DNA of 53,571 nt from Paenibacillus radicis (ex Xue et al. 2023) (GCF_024722015.1 NZ_JANQBD010000042.1:1-53571); one strand, 5' to 3'; shown: positions 43,000 through 53,381, counted from the stretch's first letter. Translations and numbers: made by a program. Notes: a model not told the origin generated them from the sequence alone.

Positions 43000-44490
43000 T
43001 CATTTTATCTTTTGAATTTCGGTTAATAGGGATTGGTATAGTTGTTCGCGCGGGACCATTTGGACAGATTGTGATATTTCTGTCTTAGCATTTTCGTAGT
43101 GCTTCCTATCTTGAGTAGCATTACCAAATAATATATAAAGCTTGGCCGATTCATAGTGAGCTGATGCTGCCCATGGAATCCATTTGGCAGACTGCGCAAA
43201 ACTATTCAGCGCTTTCACCCACTCACCTTGTTCAACCTGCGCTTGACCTTGATTCTTGTAAAACTGGCCTATAGCAATCCAGAGAATGCAAAGGACTACA
43301 GGTAGGACCCCCAATATTACAATAGGAATTCTAATACGGCTGAGTTGGATCGATAAAGCAAGGCCCTCACTACTGACAATTCCAGAGAAGAATAAAAATA
43401 GGCCGAATAACAACAAGAAGCTGTAATCAAAGTCAAATCCGCTATGAAGCAGCAAAACCGTGTTTCCAATCAACAGCCCTTTTGTCCATAAAACCTTTTC
43501 AGGGTCCATTGTTGTATGTAACGTTTGCCCTGCCTGTTTATAAAATAGAATAATAAGAGCAACTAATATAATAATACCTACTACTCCTACGTCCAGCCCT
43601 ACCTGTAAGTAATGATTGTGTACAAATCGTACGAAATATGGTTCCGATCGGTAATAGGGTAGCAAGACACTCCATCCACCGCCACCTGTCCCGCTCCATA
43701 GATGATCCTTTATCATCATCAAGCTGTCTTGCCAATAAACGGTACGAAGTTGATATTCCGATGCTTGAGTATGAATATTTCTGGCACGATTCCAAAAAGC
43801 TGATAAATCTTGTTTGATCATAGCGGAGACAACTAAACTTAATGCATGCATCGAAATAATGGAAACCAACACGGTCTTTTCCCTCATTTGCTTAAAGGCA
43901 ATTATGCAGCACACAATCAATAATGCCCACAAAACCCACACCGATCTTGAAAACGTCAGCCATAGTCCTATAGCATTGATCAATAAAAGAATAAGTTGGC
44001 TTCTCTTCCTCTCCAATATATAAAACAATATGGACAGGAGCACGGCCAACAGCAAAAAAATGGCTAATGCATTTGCGTACTGCAGAGTCGACTCCAACCT
44101 CCCCTGCCGTTCCAATTCAAATATTAATCCTACTGCGACAAGAAATATCCCAATCCAGGGAATAGATCTAAGAATAACCTGATGTCCTGCAGTCGTCTGG
44201 ATTGAAACAAGAAAAGAAAGCGGAATAAGGCCAATAACTCTCAGTGCTTCTAGCAGTGCCTTTTCCTTGTCTACAGAATAAAACAAACTAATAATATACA
44301 GCCCGATGAAAATGAAAAGCAAAAAATGTTCAGCGCGCAATTTAATTTCCTTTTGGCGAAAAACAACGGCTGCTAAGCATATAAATAAAAAAATGTCCGC
44401 ATACAAATAGTCCATTTCGTACAAATATCCGTGAAAAAGCGCCCCTACCCAGAAAAACAGCAGCAAGGCGATGTTTATAAATGGGTTCAC
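43000..44490 (-). CDS. O-antigen ligase/polymerase-family membrane protein (Wzy_C type)
   Basis: The start at the GTG 7-8 bases after GGGAGGAAG gives 496 residues. About 11-12 TM helices are visible. The large extracytoplasmic loop carries QDSLMMIKDHLWSGTGGGGW and RFVHNHYLQVGLDVG, the H-N-x-x-L/Y-x-x-G motif of the Wzy_C/WaaL family. A TPR-like cytoplasmic tail (about 410-496: EQGEWVKALNSFAQSAKWIP) ends the protein. In Gram-positive bacteria such proteins polymerise or ligate exopolysaccharide or teichuronic-type chains. No glycosyltransferase cluster is adjacent, so the substrate is unknown. Confidence 0.78.
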   Translation of the reverse strand: MNPFINIALLLFFWVGALFHGYLYEMDYLYADIFLFICLAAVVFRQKEIKLRAEHFLLFIFIGLYIISLFYSVDKEKALLEALRVIGLIPLSFLVSIQTTAGHQVILRSIPWIGIFLVAVGLIFELERQGRLESTLQYANALAIFLLLAVLLSILFYILERKRSQLILLLINAIGLWLTFSRSVWVLWALLIVCCIIAFKQMREKTVLVSIISMHALSLVVSAMIKQDLSAFWNRARNIHTQASEYQLRTVYWQDSLMMIKDHLWSGTGGGGWSVLLPYYRSEPYFVRFVHNHYLQVGLDVGVVGIIILVALIILFYKQAGQTLHTTMDPEKVLWTKGLLIGNTVLLLHSGFDFDYSFLLLFGLFLFFSGIVSSEGLALSIQLSRIRIPIVILGVLPVVLCILWIAIGQFYKNQGQAQVEQGEWVKALNSFAQSAKWIPWAASAHYESAKLYILFGNATQDRKHYENAKTEISQSVQMVPREQLYQSLLTEIQKIK

Positions 44491-44772
44491 CAGTCTTCCT
44501 CCCACCAATGTGTGTCATCGATGTAATCTTATTCCAGTCCATTACGCAAGGCAATCATTTTTCTTTGTAGCATCAATTTATCCTACTGATTAAAAATGTT
44601 TTCTCCATCATCACTAAACATATTAGTTTTGTATAAATCTAGACGTATATCGTTTATTGTTCTATGGCGTAAAACTCTATACACTAACAGGTATTGCAGA
44701 TGGATGGGAATGAATGACTGGCGCAAATGTTTATTTTTGCATACTATTATACATAATTGAGGGGGATTCAAT

Positions 44773-47076
44773 ATGAGTTCAAGCCAATACAATCAAGAGA
44801 CCAAGCTGTATTATCGCAATCCGGCAAAACGCTGGCTCCAGGCGCTGCCGCTTGGCAACGGGCGGATCGGCGCAATGGTCCATGGTGAAATCAACCGTGA
44901 AGTTATCCAACTCAATGAGGACTCCGTTTGGGCACGAGGTCCAAAAAATCGCAACAATCCGGATTCTCAGCACACAGCCGAAAAAATCCGGAGACTTCTA
45001 ATAGAAGGAAAGCTTGAGGAAGCTCATGATTTGGCCGATATGGGCATGATGGGCGTGTCACGAAGACAGCCTCCTTATCAAACGTTGGGGGAGCTTAATC
45101 TGGTCCTCCCTGGACATAGCGAGAGTGAAGCGTCAGACTACTACCGTGAGCTGGATTTGGAAACCGGTATTGTCAAAGTGAGCTACCGCATTGGCACTAT
45201 TGTGTATACAAGAGAGGTATTTGCCAGCGCTGCCGATCAGGCATTGATCGTGAGATTAACGGCCGATCAGCCGAATCAAATTCGTGTTGGCGCTAATTTG
45301 TTCCGTAAATTCGATGCGCTCACGGAAATTGAAAGCACGGATTCTGTTTCCATGGACGGACAATGCGGAATATGGGGAACGCGGTTTCACGTAAAATTGA
45401 AAGCTGTTCATGAAGGAGGAAGCAGCAGGACGCTCGGAGACCATATCTACGTAGAGGATGCCGATTCCGTCACTTTCATTTTGACAGTCGCTACCGACTA
45501 CCGGCATAAAGAGTATCGGAATCACTGCTTGGAGGAGTTGCAAAATGCCGCCAGCCTGTCATTTAACCGACTGCGTGAGCGACATATTGCAGAGCATCGC
45601 CAATGGTTTGACCGAATGGAGCTGTCGATTTCCGGTAAAAGTGGCGATTTACATAATCTTGCGACAGATGACCGTCTCGATTTTGTCAGAAACGGTGGAG
45701 AGGATCTTGGGCTGGTGACGCTCTTTTTCCACTATGGACGTTATCTGCTCATTGCAAGCAGCCGCCCGGGCACAATACCAGCCAACCTGCAAGGAATCTG
45801 GAATGACAGCTACGTCCCTTCCTGGGATTCGAAATATACAATTAATATTAATATTCAAATGAATTACTGGCCTGCGGAGGTTTGCAACCTCTCGGAACTG
45901 CATTTCCCTTTATTCGATCATTTGGATGCCATGCTGCCTAACGGCTGTGAAACAGCGCGGGTACAGTACAATTCCCGAGGCTTTATGTGTCATCACAATA
46001 CGGATCTTTGGGGAGATACTGCACCGACCGACTTTGCACGGGCTGGATTATGGCAGATGGGAGCGGCTTGGTTGTGCTATCATTTATGGGAGCATTATAC
46101 ATATAGCCTGGACAAGGAGTTTCTCGCAGCCCGTGCCTATCCTTTAATGAAGGAAGCCGCCCTATTTATTCTGGACTTTATGATTAAGGATGAACAAGGG
46201 AATCTACATATCGGGCCCTCGGTTTCTCCCGAAAATAGTTACCGGCTTCCGAATGGGCAAACAGGTCGAATTTGCATGGATCCGGCGATGGATGTCCAGA
46301 TTGCCAAAGGACTTTTTGAACGGTGCATAGAAGCTTCCGCTATACTGCAAATAGATGAGCAGCTGCGAAACGAATGGAAAGAGGCCGGCAGCCGATTGCC
46401 CGAACCGAAGATTGGGCAATATGGACAGCTTCAGGAATGGGACGAAGACTATGAGGAGGTCGACCCCGGGCATCGCCATCTCTCTCATCTGTTCGGGATT
46501 TATCCGGACCACCAGCTGCTGCGCGAGGAGAAATGGTCCGATGCGGCAAGAGCAGCATTAGAACGCCGGCTAGAGTATGGCGGCGGCGGTACGGGCTGGA
46601 GTCTCGCCTGGATTATCAGCTTGTGGGCACGATTCGGAGAAGGCGACCGCGCCAATGAAATGATCACCAAGCTGCTTCGTGTCAGTACGGCAGACAACAT
46701 GCTCGATCTTCATCCGCCGCTTATTTTCCAAATAGACGGCAACTTGGGCGCAACTGCGGGTATCGCGGAAATGCTGCTTCAATCCCACGAAGGAGCCTTG
46801 CGCTTGCTTCCAGCGGTGCCAACCTCCTGGACTAATGGGTATGTCCGCGGACTACGGGCACGCGGCGGATACGAAGTTGCGCTTCGCTGGCAGGATGGTC
46901 AGCTGGAGCTTGCGGAGATCCAGTCTCTTGCAGGCGGACTCTGCACGATTCAGACGCCGGTCGACATTCATATTACCTGTGAAGGACAGCCTGTTACTGT
47001 GAAGAAGCTGCCATCCGGAAAGTATGAGTTTATGACCGTTCCAAACGCCATATATGAAATTCGATTGGTTGCATAA
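44773..47076 (+). CDS. Glycoside hydrolase family 95 (alpha-L-fucosidase type)
   Basis: The 767-residue protein has GH95 architecture: an N-terminal beta-sandwich (about 1-240; PLGNGRIGAMVHGEINREVIQLNEDSVW), a linker, an (alpha/alpha)6 barrel (about 270-660) and a C-terminal beta domain. Barrel motifs include PANLQGIWNDSYVPSWDSKY, NIQMNYWPAEVCNL, HHNTDLWGDTAPTD and PSVSPENSY, which contain the Asn/Asp/Glu residues of the inverting mechanism. Family members release terminal alpha-1,2-linked L-fucose (some act on galactose). No signal peptide is seen, so it acts in the cytoplasm on imported oligosaccharides. AGGGGG lies before the ATG. It has its own terminator. The AraC and ABC genes that follow fit this role. 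Confidence 0.88.
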   Translation: MSSSQYNQETKLYYRNPAKRWLQALPLGNGRIGAMVHGEINREVIQLNEDSVWARGPKNRNNPDSQHTAEKIRRLLIEGKLEEAHDLADMGMMGVSRRQPPYQTLGELNLVLPGHSESEASDYYRELDLETGIVKVSYRIGTIVYTREVFASAADQALIVRLTADQPNQIRVGANLFRKFDALTEIESTDSVSMDGQCGIWGTRFHVKLKAVHEGGSSRTLGDHIYVEDADSVTFILTVATDYRHKEYRNHCLEELQNAASLSFNRLRERHIAEHRQWFDRMELSISGKSGDLHNLATDDRLDFVRNGGEDLGLVTLFFHYGRYLLIASSRPGTIPANLQGIWNDSYVPSWDSKYTININIQMNYWPAEVCNLSELHFPLFDHLDAMLPNGCETARVQYNSRGFMCHHNTDLWGDTAPTDFARAGLWQMGAAWLCYHLWEHYTYSLDKEFLAARAYPLMKEAALFILDFMIKDEQGNLHIGPSVSPENSYRLPNGQTGRICMDPAMDVQIAKGLFERCIEASAILQIDEQLRNEWKEAGSRLPEPKIGQYGQLQEWDEDYEEVDPGHRHLSHLFGIYPDHQLLREEKWSDAARAALERRLEYGGGGTGWSLAWIISLWARFGEGDRANEMITKLLRVSTADNMLDLHPPLIFQIDGNLGATAGIAEMLLQSHEGALRLLPAVPTSWTNGYVRGLRARGGYEVALRWQDGQLELAEIQSLAGGLCTIQTPVDIHITCEGQPVTVKKLPSGKYEFMTVPNAIYEIRLVA

Positions 47077-47095
47077 ATTGTTTTAATTCATAAGT

Positions 47096-47132
47096 AAGAC
47101 CAACTCCTGAATCATAAAAGGGGTTGGTCTTT
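47096..47132 (+). terminator. Intrinsic terminator of the GH95 gene
   Basis: AAGACCAACTCCT pairs with AGGGGTTGGTCTT (one G-T pair), followed by TAAGATTTT. It starts 20 bases past the stop. Confidence 0.85.
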
Positions 47133-47173
47133 AAGATTTTAATCAAGTAAACCAGCAAGCGAGGTAGTTAGAG

Positions 47174-49489
47174 ATGAACATATTAAAAAAATGGTTTAAT
47201 CGCCGTACCATGTATTCAAGTATTTTATTTTCCTATTTGCTCATGCTCATTATTCCGCTGTTAATTGAAACCTTCAGTTATTTTCAATATTCCAATTTGA
47301 TCAATAAAGAAACCGAAATGTACAACTTATCCTTACTCAAACAATCCCAACGGGTTTTGGACGACCGTCTGCAAAGTATTGAGGAAATGACGATCAATCT
47401 TTCATTGGATACTCAGGTTCAGCGATTTATTAATGTATCGGAAAATATGGATGCGGTTGATAAATACAATATGAGCAAGTTGATCGAAAGCTTAGCCAGC
47501 TATAAGAAAACTAACAGCTTTATTCATGGCATTTATATATATTTTCCAAAATCAGGCTCCGTAATAACGGAAACCGCTAAATCGACGGTTCCTGACTTCT
47601 ATAAATATGTTTATCGGTATGCGGACTGGGGCTTCGATGACTGGAAATATTCAATCAATCAAAATCACAACCTGGAATATCGAGCAGCTCAAGTCACATT
47701 AAGCGATGCATCTGATCCTAACCAAGTCATCTGTCTGCTGCAATCCGTATATCAAGGGTCCATCAAGCAGCCGGTGGCAACTATCGTAGTAACCATTGAT
47801 GCCAAGAAAGTGGAAGCACTTCTCTCGGACGGACCCTCAGCGTTAGGTAACCTCTATGTTCTGGATCGTTCCGGCAGCACTATATTTGGACTCGGGGATC
47901 ATTCTCTGTTATCCGCCATGTCTAACGAACAGTTGGTCAACCATCAAAGCTCTCGTATTCACGTGAACAACCAGTCTTTTCTTGTATCCAGTATTCACTC
48001 ATCCTACCGTGACAGGCAATATGTATCGATCACATCTGTTGAATTTTTAAAAAATGATCTAAAACGAATTACCGATCTGGTCATCTTAGTTACGATTGGT
48101 TTAATTACCGCTGGAATTGTCCTGGCATTTATCCTCGCCAAAGGAAAGTACAGGCCGATCAAAAAATTGGCTGACGGGTTCCTGGCAAAAATGAGATCAG
48201 CACCTACCGATGCAGCTAACGAGCTTCAGCAAATTGAATGGGTTGCCGACACCGCTTTTAAGGAAAAAGAAAACTTCCTGCAAGCTATGCAAAGGCAAAT
48301 GCCTGTCATGCGCTCCAACATGCTTTTAACCTTAATGAAGGGCAGCATTTCAGTCGAGGAAAACTCCTTCGAAGATATCGGCATACAATTTAACGCGCCT
48401 TATTTCAGCGTCATTGTTGTGCATGTGGATCAATACCACGAAAGTAAGCTTAAGGAACGAAACTTATCCAAATTTGTAATCAGCAATGTGCTCGAACATT
48501 TGGGTAGAGAAGTGGGGCCCTCCTATGCCGTAGACTTGGATGTCGACCGCGTGGCGCTGTTGATCAACTTGGCTGATGAGAGCGAAGCCGACCGCCAAAA
48601 TTTACATGATGTCGCTGTAAAAGCATTGGAATTTATTCGAGCGAAGTTTAATAACACGATTACGATTAGTATCGGCGGCATACATGATGAGCTGGAAGGC
48701 ATTTATCACTCCTATCTGGAGGCTTTCCGCGCGATGGAATATCAAATCATTAGAGGATATAGCAGCATCATAACCTTTGATGAAATTAAAGCCCTGCATA
48801 AAGCGCAAACCTATGTATACCCGATCCAGACGGAGGAGCTGCTCATAAGCAGTATTAAACACGGTGATCTTAAAAAAGTTCGTGAAATCATGAATGATGT
48901 TTATGAAATGAATTTTATATCCGGTCAATTGCCTTTGGAAATGGCCCGCTGTCTTTTCTTCGATATGATGGGAACATCCATAAAGGTACTCAACTCTTCG
49001 GTTATGGACTACGAAAAGATTTTTGCGGGCGGTCCGCAGCCCTACGAGCTGCTTATTTCCAGTCGTACCATCCAAGAGATGCAGGGAACACTTTTATGGA
49101 TTTACGAGCAAATTTGCGAGCACATCCAGGAGGATAAAAAGAAGCACAGCCACCATCTGGAGGATCGTATCACCTCTTATTTACAGGAAAATTATACCGA
49201 TCCCGATCTCAGCCTGACGAAAGTAGCAGGTGTTTTCAACCTGAGTTCCACGTATTTATCCGGATTTTTCAAAGAACAGAGCGGAGAAAACTTTCTGAAT
49301 TATGTAAACAAGCTAAGAGTTGAAGCCGCCAAAAAGATTTTAGTGGAGCAATCGATATCCCTCCAAGAAATCGCAGCCCTAGTAGGCTATTCCAATAACG
49401 TAGTATTAATTAGGAATTTTAAGAAGTACGTCGGCATGACACCCGGTGAATACAGGGAAAAAAACACTTCAACGGACCATAAGAAATGA
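47174..49489 (+). CDS. Membrane-anchored AraC-family sensor-regulator (YesS-like)
   Basis: The 771-residue protein combines a sensor and a DNA-binding domain. A TM helix (about 17-38) is followed by a large extracytoplasmic Cache-like domain (about 40-300; SQRVLDDRLQSIEEMTINLS, IHGIYIYFPKSGSV), a second TM helix (about 303-326), a cytoplasmic linker domain and a C-terminal AraC double HTH (about 665-765; DPDLSLTKVAGVFNLSSTYLSGFFK and SLQEIAALVGYSNNVVLIRNFKKYVGMTP). Such YesS-type regulators sit next to LplB/YtcP-type ABC transporters and activate them on sensing an extracellular sugar. It lies between the GH95 and permease genes on the same strand. Confidence 0.88.
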   Translation: MNILKKWFNRRTMYSSILFSYLLMLIIPLLIETFSYFQYSNLINKETEMYNLSLLKQSQRVLDDRLQSIEEMTINLSLDTQVQRFINVSENMDAVDKYNMSKLIESLASYKKTNSFIHGIYIYFPKSGSVITETAKSTVPDFYKYVYRYADWGFDDWKYSINQNHNLEYRAAQVTLSDASDPNQVICLLQSVYQGSIKQPVATIVVTIDAKKVEALLSDGPSALGNLYVLDRSGSTIFGLGDHSLLSAMSNEQLVNHQSSRIHVNNQSFLVSSIHSSYRDRQYVSITSVEFLKNDLKRITDLVILVTIGLITAGIVLAFILAKGKYRPIKKLADGFLAKMRSAPTDAANELQQIEWVADTAFKEKENFLQAMQRQMPVMRSNMLLTLMKGSISVEENSFEDIGIQFNAPYFSVIVVHVDQYHESKLKERNLSKFVISNVLEHLGREVGPSYAVDLDVDRVALLINLADESEADRQNLHDVAVKALEFIRAKFNNTITISIGGIHDELEGIYHSYLEAFRAMEYQIIRGYSSIITFDEIKALHKAQTYVYPIQTEELLISSIKHGDLKKVREIMNDVYEMNFISGQLPLEMARCLFFDMMGTSIKVLNSSVMDYEKIFAGGPQPYELLISSRTIQEMQGTLLWIYEQICEHIQEDKKKHSHHLEDRITSYLQENYTDPDLSLTKVAGVFNLSSTYLSGFFKEQSGENFLNYVNKLRVEAAKKILVEQSISLQEIAALVGYSNNVVLIRNFKKYVGMTPGEYREKNTSTDHKK

Positions 49490-49618
49490 TAATGAAAATA
49501 ATATAATCGCTTTCCGCAAATATAATCAATGCCTGGAAGTATTGTTTCTTTACCGAATCCTGCGATTTCTTTATGATAAGCCTCATGCAGCGATAGATAA
49601 GGAATGGAGGTAGAGGTT

Positions 49619-50587
49619 ATGGAGGCAACCCGCAAGGAAGCAACCACGGAAGTATTCAAACAGCGGCGTGCTGAGCCCACCAAGCTTCAAGTACTCGGCA
49701 AGGATCTTCTGAAGAATAAATACATTTATCTGATGATGCTTCCCGGGATTGTGTATTATATCGTATTTCATTATATTCCCATGTATGGTGCTACGATTGC
49801 ATTTAAAAACTTCACACCGGTGGCCGGCATATGGGGAAGCGCCTGGATAGGCTTCAAACATTTTCAAGACTTTTTCAACAGCTATTATTTTTTGCGAATC
49901 ATTAAAAACACCCTATTAATTAATTTCTATTCCTTATTATTTGGTTTCCCCGCACCGATCATTTTGGCTTTGTTATTGAATGAGGTACGGAAGCTGTGGT
50001 TTAAAAGAACGGTTCAAACGTTAACTTATTTACCTCACTTCGTATCTGTAATGGTTATATCCGGTTTGATTGTCGATTTCACTTCCAAAAACGGATTGAT
50101 CAACGATATCATCGAATGGTTTGGCGGTACCCGGGCAAATTTGCTGATGAATGAAGATCTGTTTCGTACGATTTTTGTCAGCTCCGGCATTTGGCAGGAG
50201 ATCGGGTGGGGTTCGATTATTTATTTAGCGGCCTTGTCAGGAATTGACCAGGAGCAGTACGATGCAGCGAATATTGATGGTGCTGGCCGCTTCAGGCAGA
50301 TGCTAAGCGTTACGCTGCCGGGTATTATGCCGACCATTATCATTTTGCTCATACTGAGAATCGGCCATATGATGGATGTGGGATTCGAGAAGGTCATCCT
50401 GCTGTATAACCCTTCCACTTACGCAACAGCTGATGTCATATCTTCCTTTGTTTTTCGAAAAGGGATAGTTGATGCCAATTACAGCTACAGTGCAGCTATC
50501 GGGTTATTCAACTCCCTCATTAATTTTATCCTGCTGATTGGGGCCAATAAATTAAGCCGGAAATATTCGGATTCGAGCTTATGGTAA
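49619..50587 (+). CDS. Sugar ABC transporter permease (LplB type)
   Basis: The start at the ATG 7 bases after GGAGGT gives 322 residues; an earlier ATG at 49604 overlaps the site. Six TM helices are seen, with KNKYIYLMMLPGIVYYIVFHY at the start. The coupling-loop EAA motif reads EQYDAANIDGAGRFRQMLSVTLPGI (about 217-241). This is the CUT1 carbohydrate permease family, similar to LplB. It pairs with the next gene and the solute-binding lipoprotein. No ATPase gene is present in the window, as is usual in Bacillales where MsmX-like ATPases are shared. Confidence 0.92.
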   Translation: MEATRKEATTEVFKQRRAEPTKLQVLGKDLLKNKYIYLMMLPGIVYYIVFHYIPMYGATIAFKNFTPVAGIWGSAWIGFKHFQDFFNSYYFLRIIKNTLLINFYSLLFGFPAPIILALLLNEVRKLWFKRTVQTLTYLPHFVSVMVISGLIVDFTSKNGLINDIIEWFGGTRANLLMNEDLFRTIFVSSGIWQEIGWGSIIYLAALSGIDQEQYDAANIDGAGRFRQMLSVTLPGIMPTIIILLILRIGHMMDVGFEKVILLYNPSTYATADVISSFVFRKGIVDANYSYSAAIGLFNSLINFILLIGANKLSRKYSDSSLW

Positions 50588-50599
50588 GGAGTGAAACAT

Positions 50600-51478
50600 G
50601 TGAAACGAAATATAGGCGAGACTCTTTTTGATACAACGAATGTCATCCTTTTAGGTTTACTGACCATTGCCACATTATATCCCTTTTTGCACGTAGCTTT
50701 CGCTTCCATCAGCAGCCCTTCAGAGCTTGCGGGCCACAGCGGTTTACTGTTGTTTCCACGCGGCTTCCAATGGGAAGCGTACAAGCTTGTGCTCAGCAAT
50801 AATTTGATCCTAACCGGCTACAAGAACACTCTAATCTATGTAGTGGTAGGAACTACGCTAAATATCATTGTGACGTCATTAATGGCGTATGCGCTTTCCC
50901 GCAGAGGAGTTATGCTGCGAAACCATGTTATGATGTTCGTCGTATTTACGATGTTTTTTAGCGGGGGCTTGATTCCAACCTATCTTATGATAAAGGGCTT
51001 GGGACTTTTAAATACAATGGGCGCCATTGTTTTACCGGGCTTGATCAGTACGATGAATCTCATTATTATGAGAACTTATTTTCAATCGATCCCGGAGAGC
51101 CTGGAGGAATCTGCGAAGCTTGACGGTGCTGGAGATTGGGTTATTTTACTCAAAATTATTATCCCGCTATCCATGCCGGTTATTTCAGTAATGATATTGT
51201 ACTACGGCGTTGGACACTGGAATGCATGGTTTAATGCATCTATTTACTTGAATAAGTCGGAGCTATTTCCTTTGCAGCTTGTTCTCCGAAATATATTGAT
51301 CGGCAACAGCACCGATGACATGATGGTATCCCTTGGAGTTGACCAAAAAGGTCAGGACATGAGCGAGGTCATCAAATATACGACCATTATGGTTGCAACT
51401 ATCCCGGTGCTGCTGGTGTATCCATTTCTGCAAAAGTATTTTGCCAAAGGCGTTATGATCGGCGCCATCAAAGGTTAA
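50600..51478 (+). CDS. Sugar ABC transporter permease (YtcP/LplC type)
   Basis: The 292-residue permease starts at a GTG 8 bases after AAGGAG; another GTG at 50591 is too close to that site. It has six TM helices with an EAA loop SLEESAKLDGAGDWVILLKIIIPLSMP (about 170-196). The C-terminus PFLQKYFAKGVMIGAIKG is diagnostic of the YtcP/LplC branch. It forms the heterodimeric channel with the LplB-type protein encoded 12 bases upstream and is followed by the solute-binding protein gene. Confidence 0.92.
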   Translation: MKRNIGETLFDTTNVILLGLLTIATLYPFLHVAFASISSPSELAGHSGLLLFPRGFQWEAYKLVLSNNLILTGYKNTLIYVVVGTTLNIIVTSLMAYALSRRGVMLRNHVMMFVVFTMFFSGGLIPTYLMIKGLGLLNTMGAIVLPGLISTMNLIIMRTYFQSIPESLEESAKLDGAGDWVILLKIIIPLSMPVISVMILYYGVGHWNAWFNASIYLNKSELFPLQLVLRNILIGNSTDDMMVSLGVDQKGQDMSEVIKYTTIMVATIPVLLVYPFLQKYFAKGVMIGAIKG

Positions 51479-51533
51479 GCCATAGTTACTTCCTTTCGGG
51501 TATATAAACTAAAAAGTGTAGGGGGAAATTTTC

Positions 51534-53189
51534 ATGAAAGTAAATAAATTAGTTAGCTCGCTATTGGCTTCCGTTCTACTAGGTGGTGCACTGGCCGGCT
51601 GCTCCAGCAGCGGCAAAGAAGCAGCCAATACACCTGCGGCACCGGATAAGGGCGCTCCTGAAACCTTAACGATGCCTATCACGCAAAAACCGATCACAAT
51701 CAAATGGTATCAACGAAATTACGTGGAAACTGAATTGAAAAGCATGGGAGAAATGGAAGCGTTTAAAGAGCTGGAAAAAAAGACGGGAATTCATATTGAA
51801 TTTGTGCATCCACCCAATACTCCCGATGCATTGAATGTTATGCTGGCTTCAGGCGATTATCCGGATGTTGTATTCTGGGATTGGGGAACGGTTCCTAGAG
51901 GCTTAACAGGACTAATTAATGATGGTATCGCGATCAAGCTGAACGATTACATGGACAAGTATGCCGTTAACTACAAAAAAACGATCGATAAATACCCGGA
52001 TTTAAAAAAGTTCGTTACCCTGGATGATGGAACGTACCCAGCTTTCTTCCAATTGGATCCCGATCCGATGAGAACAAGCTATAACGGTCTGATTACCCGC
52101 AAGGACTGGCTCGATAAGCTTGGTTTGAAACCGCCTACTACGATTGACGAATGGCACACTGTATTAAAAGCGTTTAAAGAAAAAGATCCTAACGGCAATG
52201 GTAAAGCCGATGAGATCCCTTATAGCATTGCCAAAAGTCCAAGTGGCACAGCGCTTGGGGGTGTCGGAAGCGGAATGTCCGAATTCACCGCTGCTTGGGG
52301 GATTTTGGATGGATTTTATAAAGACCCTGCCAGCGGAAAGCTGCTTTACGGGCCTATGCAGCCACAATACAAGGATTTCTTGACAACAATGGCTTCCTGG
52401 TACAAAGAAGGACTGATCGATTCCGAATTCGCTTCTACGGATGCTAAGGGTTTAACAACAAAGCTGCAGAATGAATTGGTCGGTACCACTTATGGCTCGC
52501 TCGGATCTATCATCGGCAACACGACCACAGCCGCCAGAACCAAAAATCCAAACTTTTCATTAATCGGGGTTAAGCCTCCAATTGGCCCAGGCGGCAAAGC
52601 TTATAACTATTCGGCATCCACTATTCAAAAGGTTGGCCTTTCGGCTATTATTACCAAGAGCTCCAAATACCCTAAAGAAATCGTTAGGCTCATTGACTAC
52701 ATGTACTCAGATGAAGGTCAGGCGCTTCTGAACTGGGGTGTGGAAGGCAAAAGCTATGTGGTTAAAGATGGCAAGAAATCCTATTCAGAAGATATTATGA
52801 AAAGTAAAGACGGCAAATCACCTCAGCAAGCCATTTACCGCTACGCGACACCTGTATTTGGACATACAAAAGTGATGGAATACGACGCTTGGAGTCAAAT
52901 ATCTTTGCCGTTCCCGGAGCAGCAGGACTCTATTAAAACCTTCGCGAGCGCGGATACTTCCTTGAATACGACAACATCGCTTAGCTTAACGACGGATGAG
53001 AGCTCCAAGCTGGGCTCGATTATGAGCGATATCAATACGTATAAGCAAGAAACCGTTCTTAGAATTATTATGGGCGCCGATCCGGTAAGCAAAATTGATG
53101 AATTCCAAAAAAGGCTGAAGAGTATGGGCATAGATGATGCCAACAAGATTTATCAGGCTGCCTTCGATCGCTTCAATGCAAGAAAGTAA
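51534..53189 (+). CDS. Extracellular solute-binding lipoprotein of the sugar ABC transporter
   Basis: The 551-residue lipoprotein has a signal peptide and lipobox LAGC (Cys at residue 23), then an S/G/A-rich linker. A large periplasmic-binding-like domain follows (ITIKWYQRNYVETELKS, HIEFVHPPNTPDALNVMLAS, YPDVVFWDW, ITRKDWLDKLGLKPPTTIDE, DPNGNGKADEIPYS). The D-x-N-G-x-x-x-x-D-E-I segment resembles a calcium-binding loop common in this LplA/YtcQ-type group. It captures an oligosaccharide for the two permeases encoded upstream. AGGGGGAAA precedes the ATG. The substrate is probably a fucosylated or plant glycan given the GH95 gene; that is inference. Confidence 0.9.
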   Translation: MKVNKLVSSLLASVLLGGALAGCSSSGKEAANTPAAPDKGAPETLTMPITQKPITIKWYQRNYVETELKSMGEMEAFKELEKKTGIHIEFVHPPNTPDALNVMLASGDYPDVVFWDWGTVPRGLTGLINDGIAIKLNDYMDKYAVNYKKTIDKYPDLKKFVTLDDGTYPAFFQLDPDPMRTSYNGLITRKDWLDKLGLKPPTTIDEWHTVLKAFKEKDPNGNGKADEIPYSIAKSPSGTALGGVGSGMSEFTAAWGILDGFYKDPASGKLLYGPMQPQYKDFLTTMASWYKEGLIDSEFASTDAKGLTTKLQNELVGTTYGSLGSIIGNTTTAARTKNPNFSLIGVKPPIGPGGKAYNYSASTIQKVGLSAIITKSSKYPKEIVRLIDYMYSDEGQALLNWGVEGKSYVVKDGKKSYSEDIMKSKDGKSPQQAIYRYATPVFGHTKVMEYDAWSQISLPFPEQQDSIKTFASADTSLNTTTSLSLTTDESSKLGSIMSDINTYKQETVLRIIMGADPVSKIDEFQKRLKSMGIDDANKIYQAAFDRFNARK

Positions 53190-53211
53190 GCTTCACAGCT
53201 AGAGCTGTAGT

Positions 53212-53331
53212 AGAAAAGCTTCTATTCGAAGCCCTCTCGTTGAAGATACATTCGTGTCTCTAGAGGTAGCATTTCTTGCAATAACAGACTTGTTCCGCTC
53301 CGCTGAAAACTTATAAAGTCTGTTATTATAA
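53212..53331 (+). repeat. Two-copy structured repeat, copy B
   Basis: This copy matches 16745-16860 over the first 77 bases. The 3' helix is AATAACAGACTT (53280-53291) with AAGTCTGTTATT (53316-53327), a perfect 12-bp stem. The loop side keeps CTCCG and AAACTTATA as in copy A. Confidence 0.6.
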
Positions 53332-53381
53332 GAAAAACGCCTTGCGGCGTCCTTGGTGTACAATCTACGTTTGTGTGTTGG

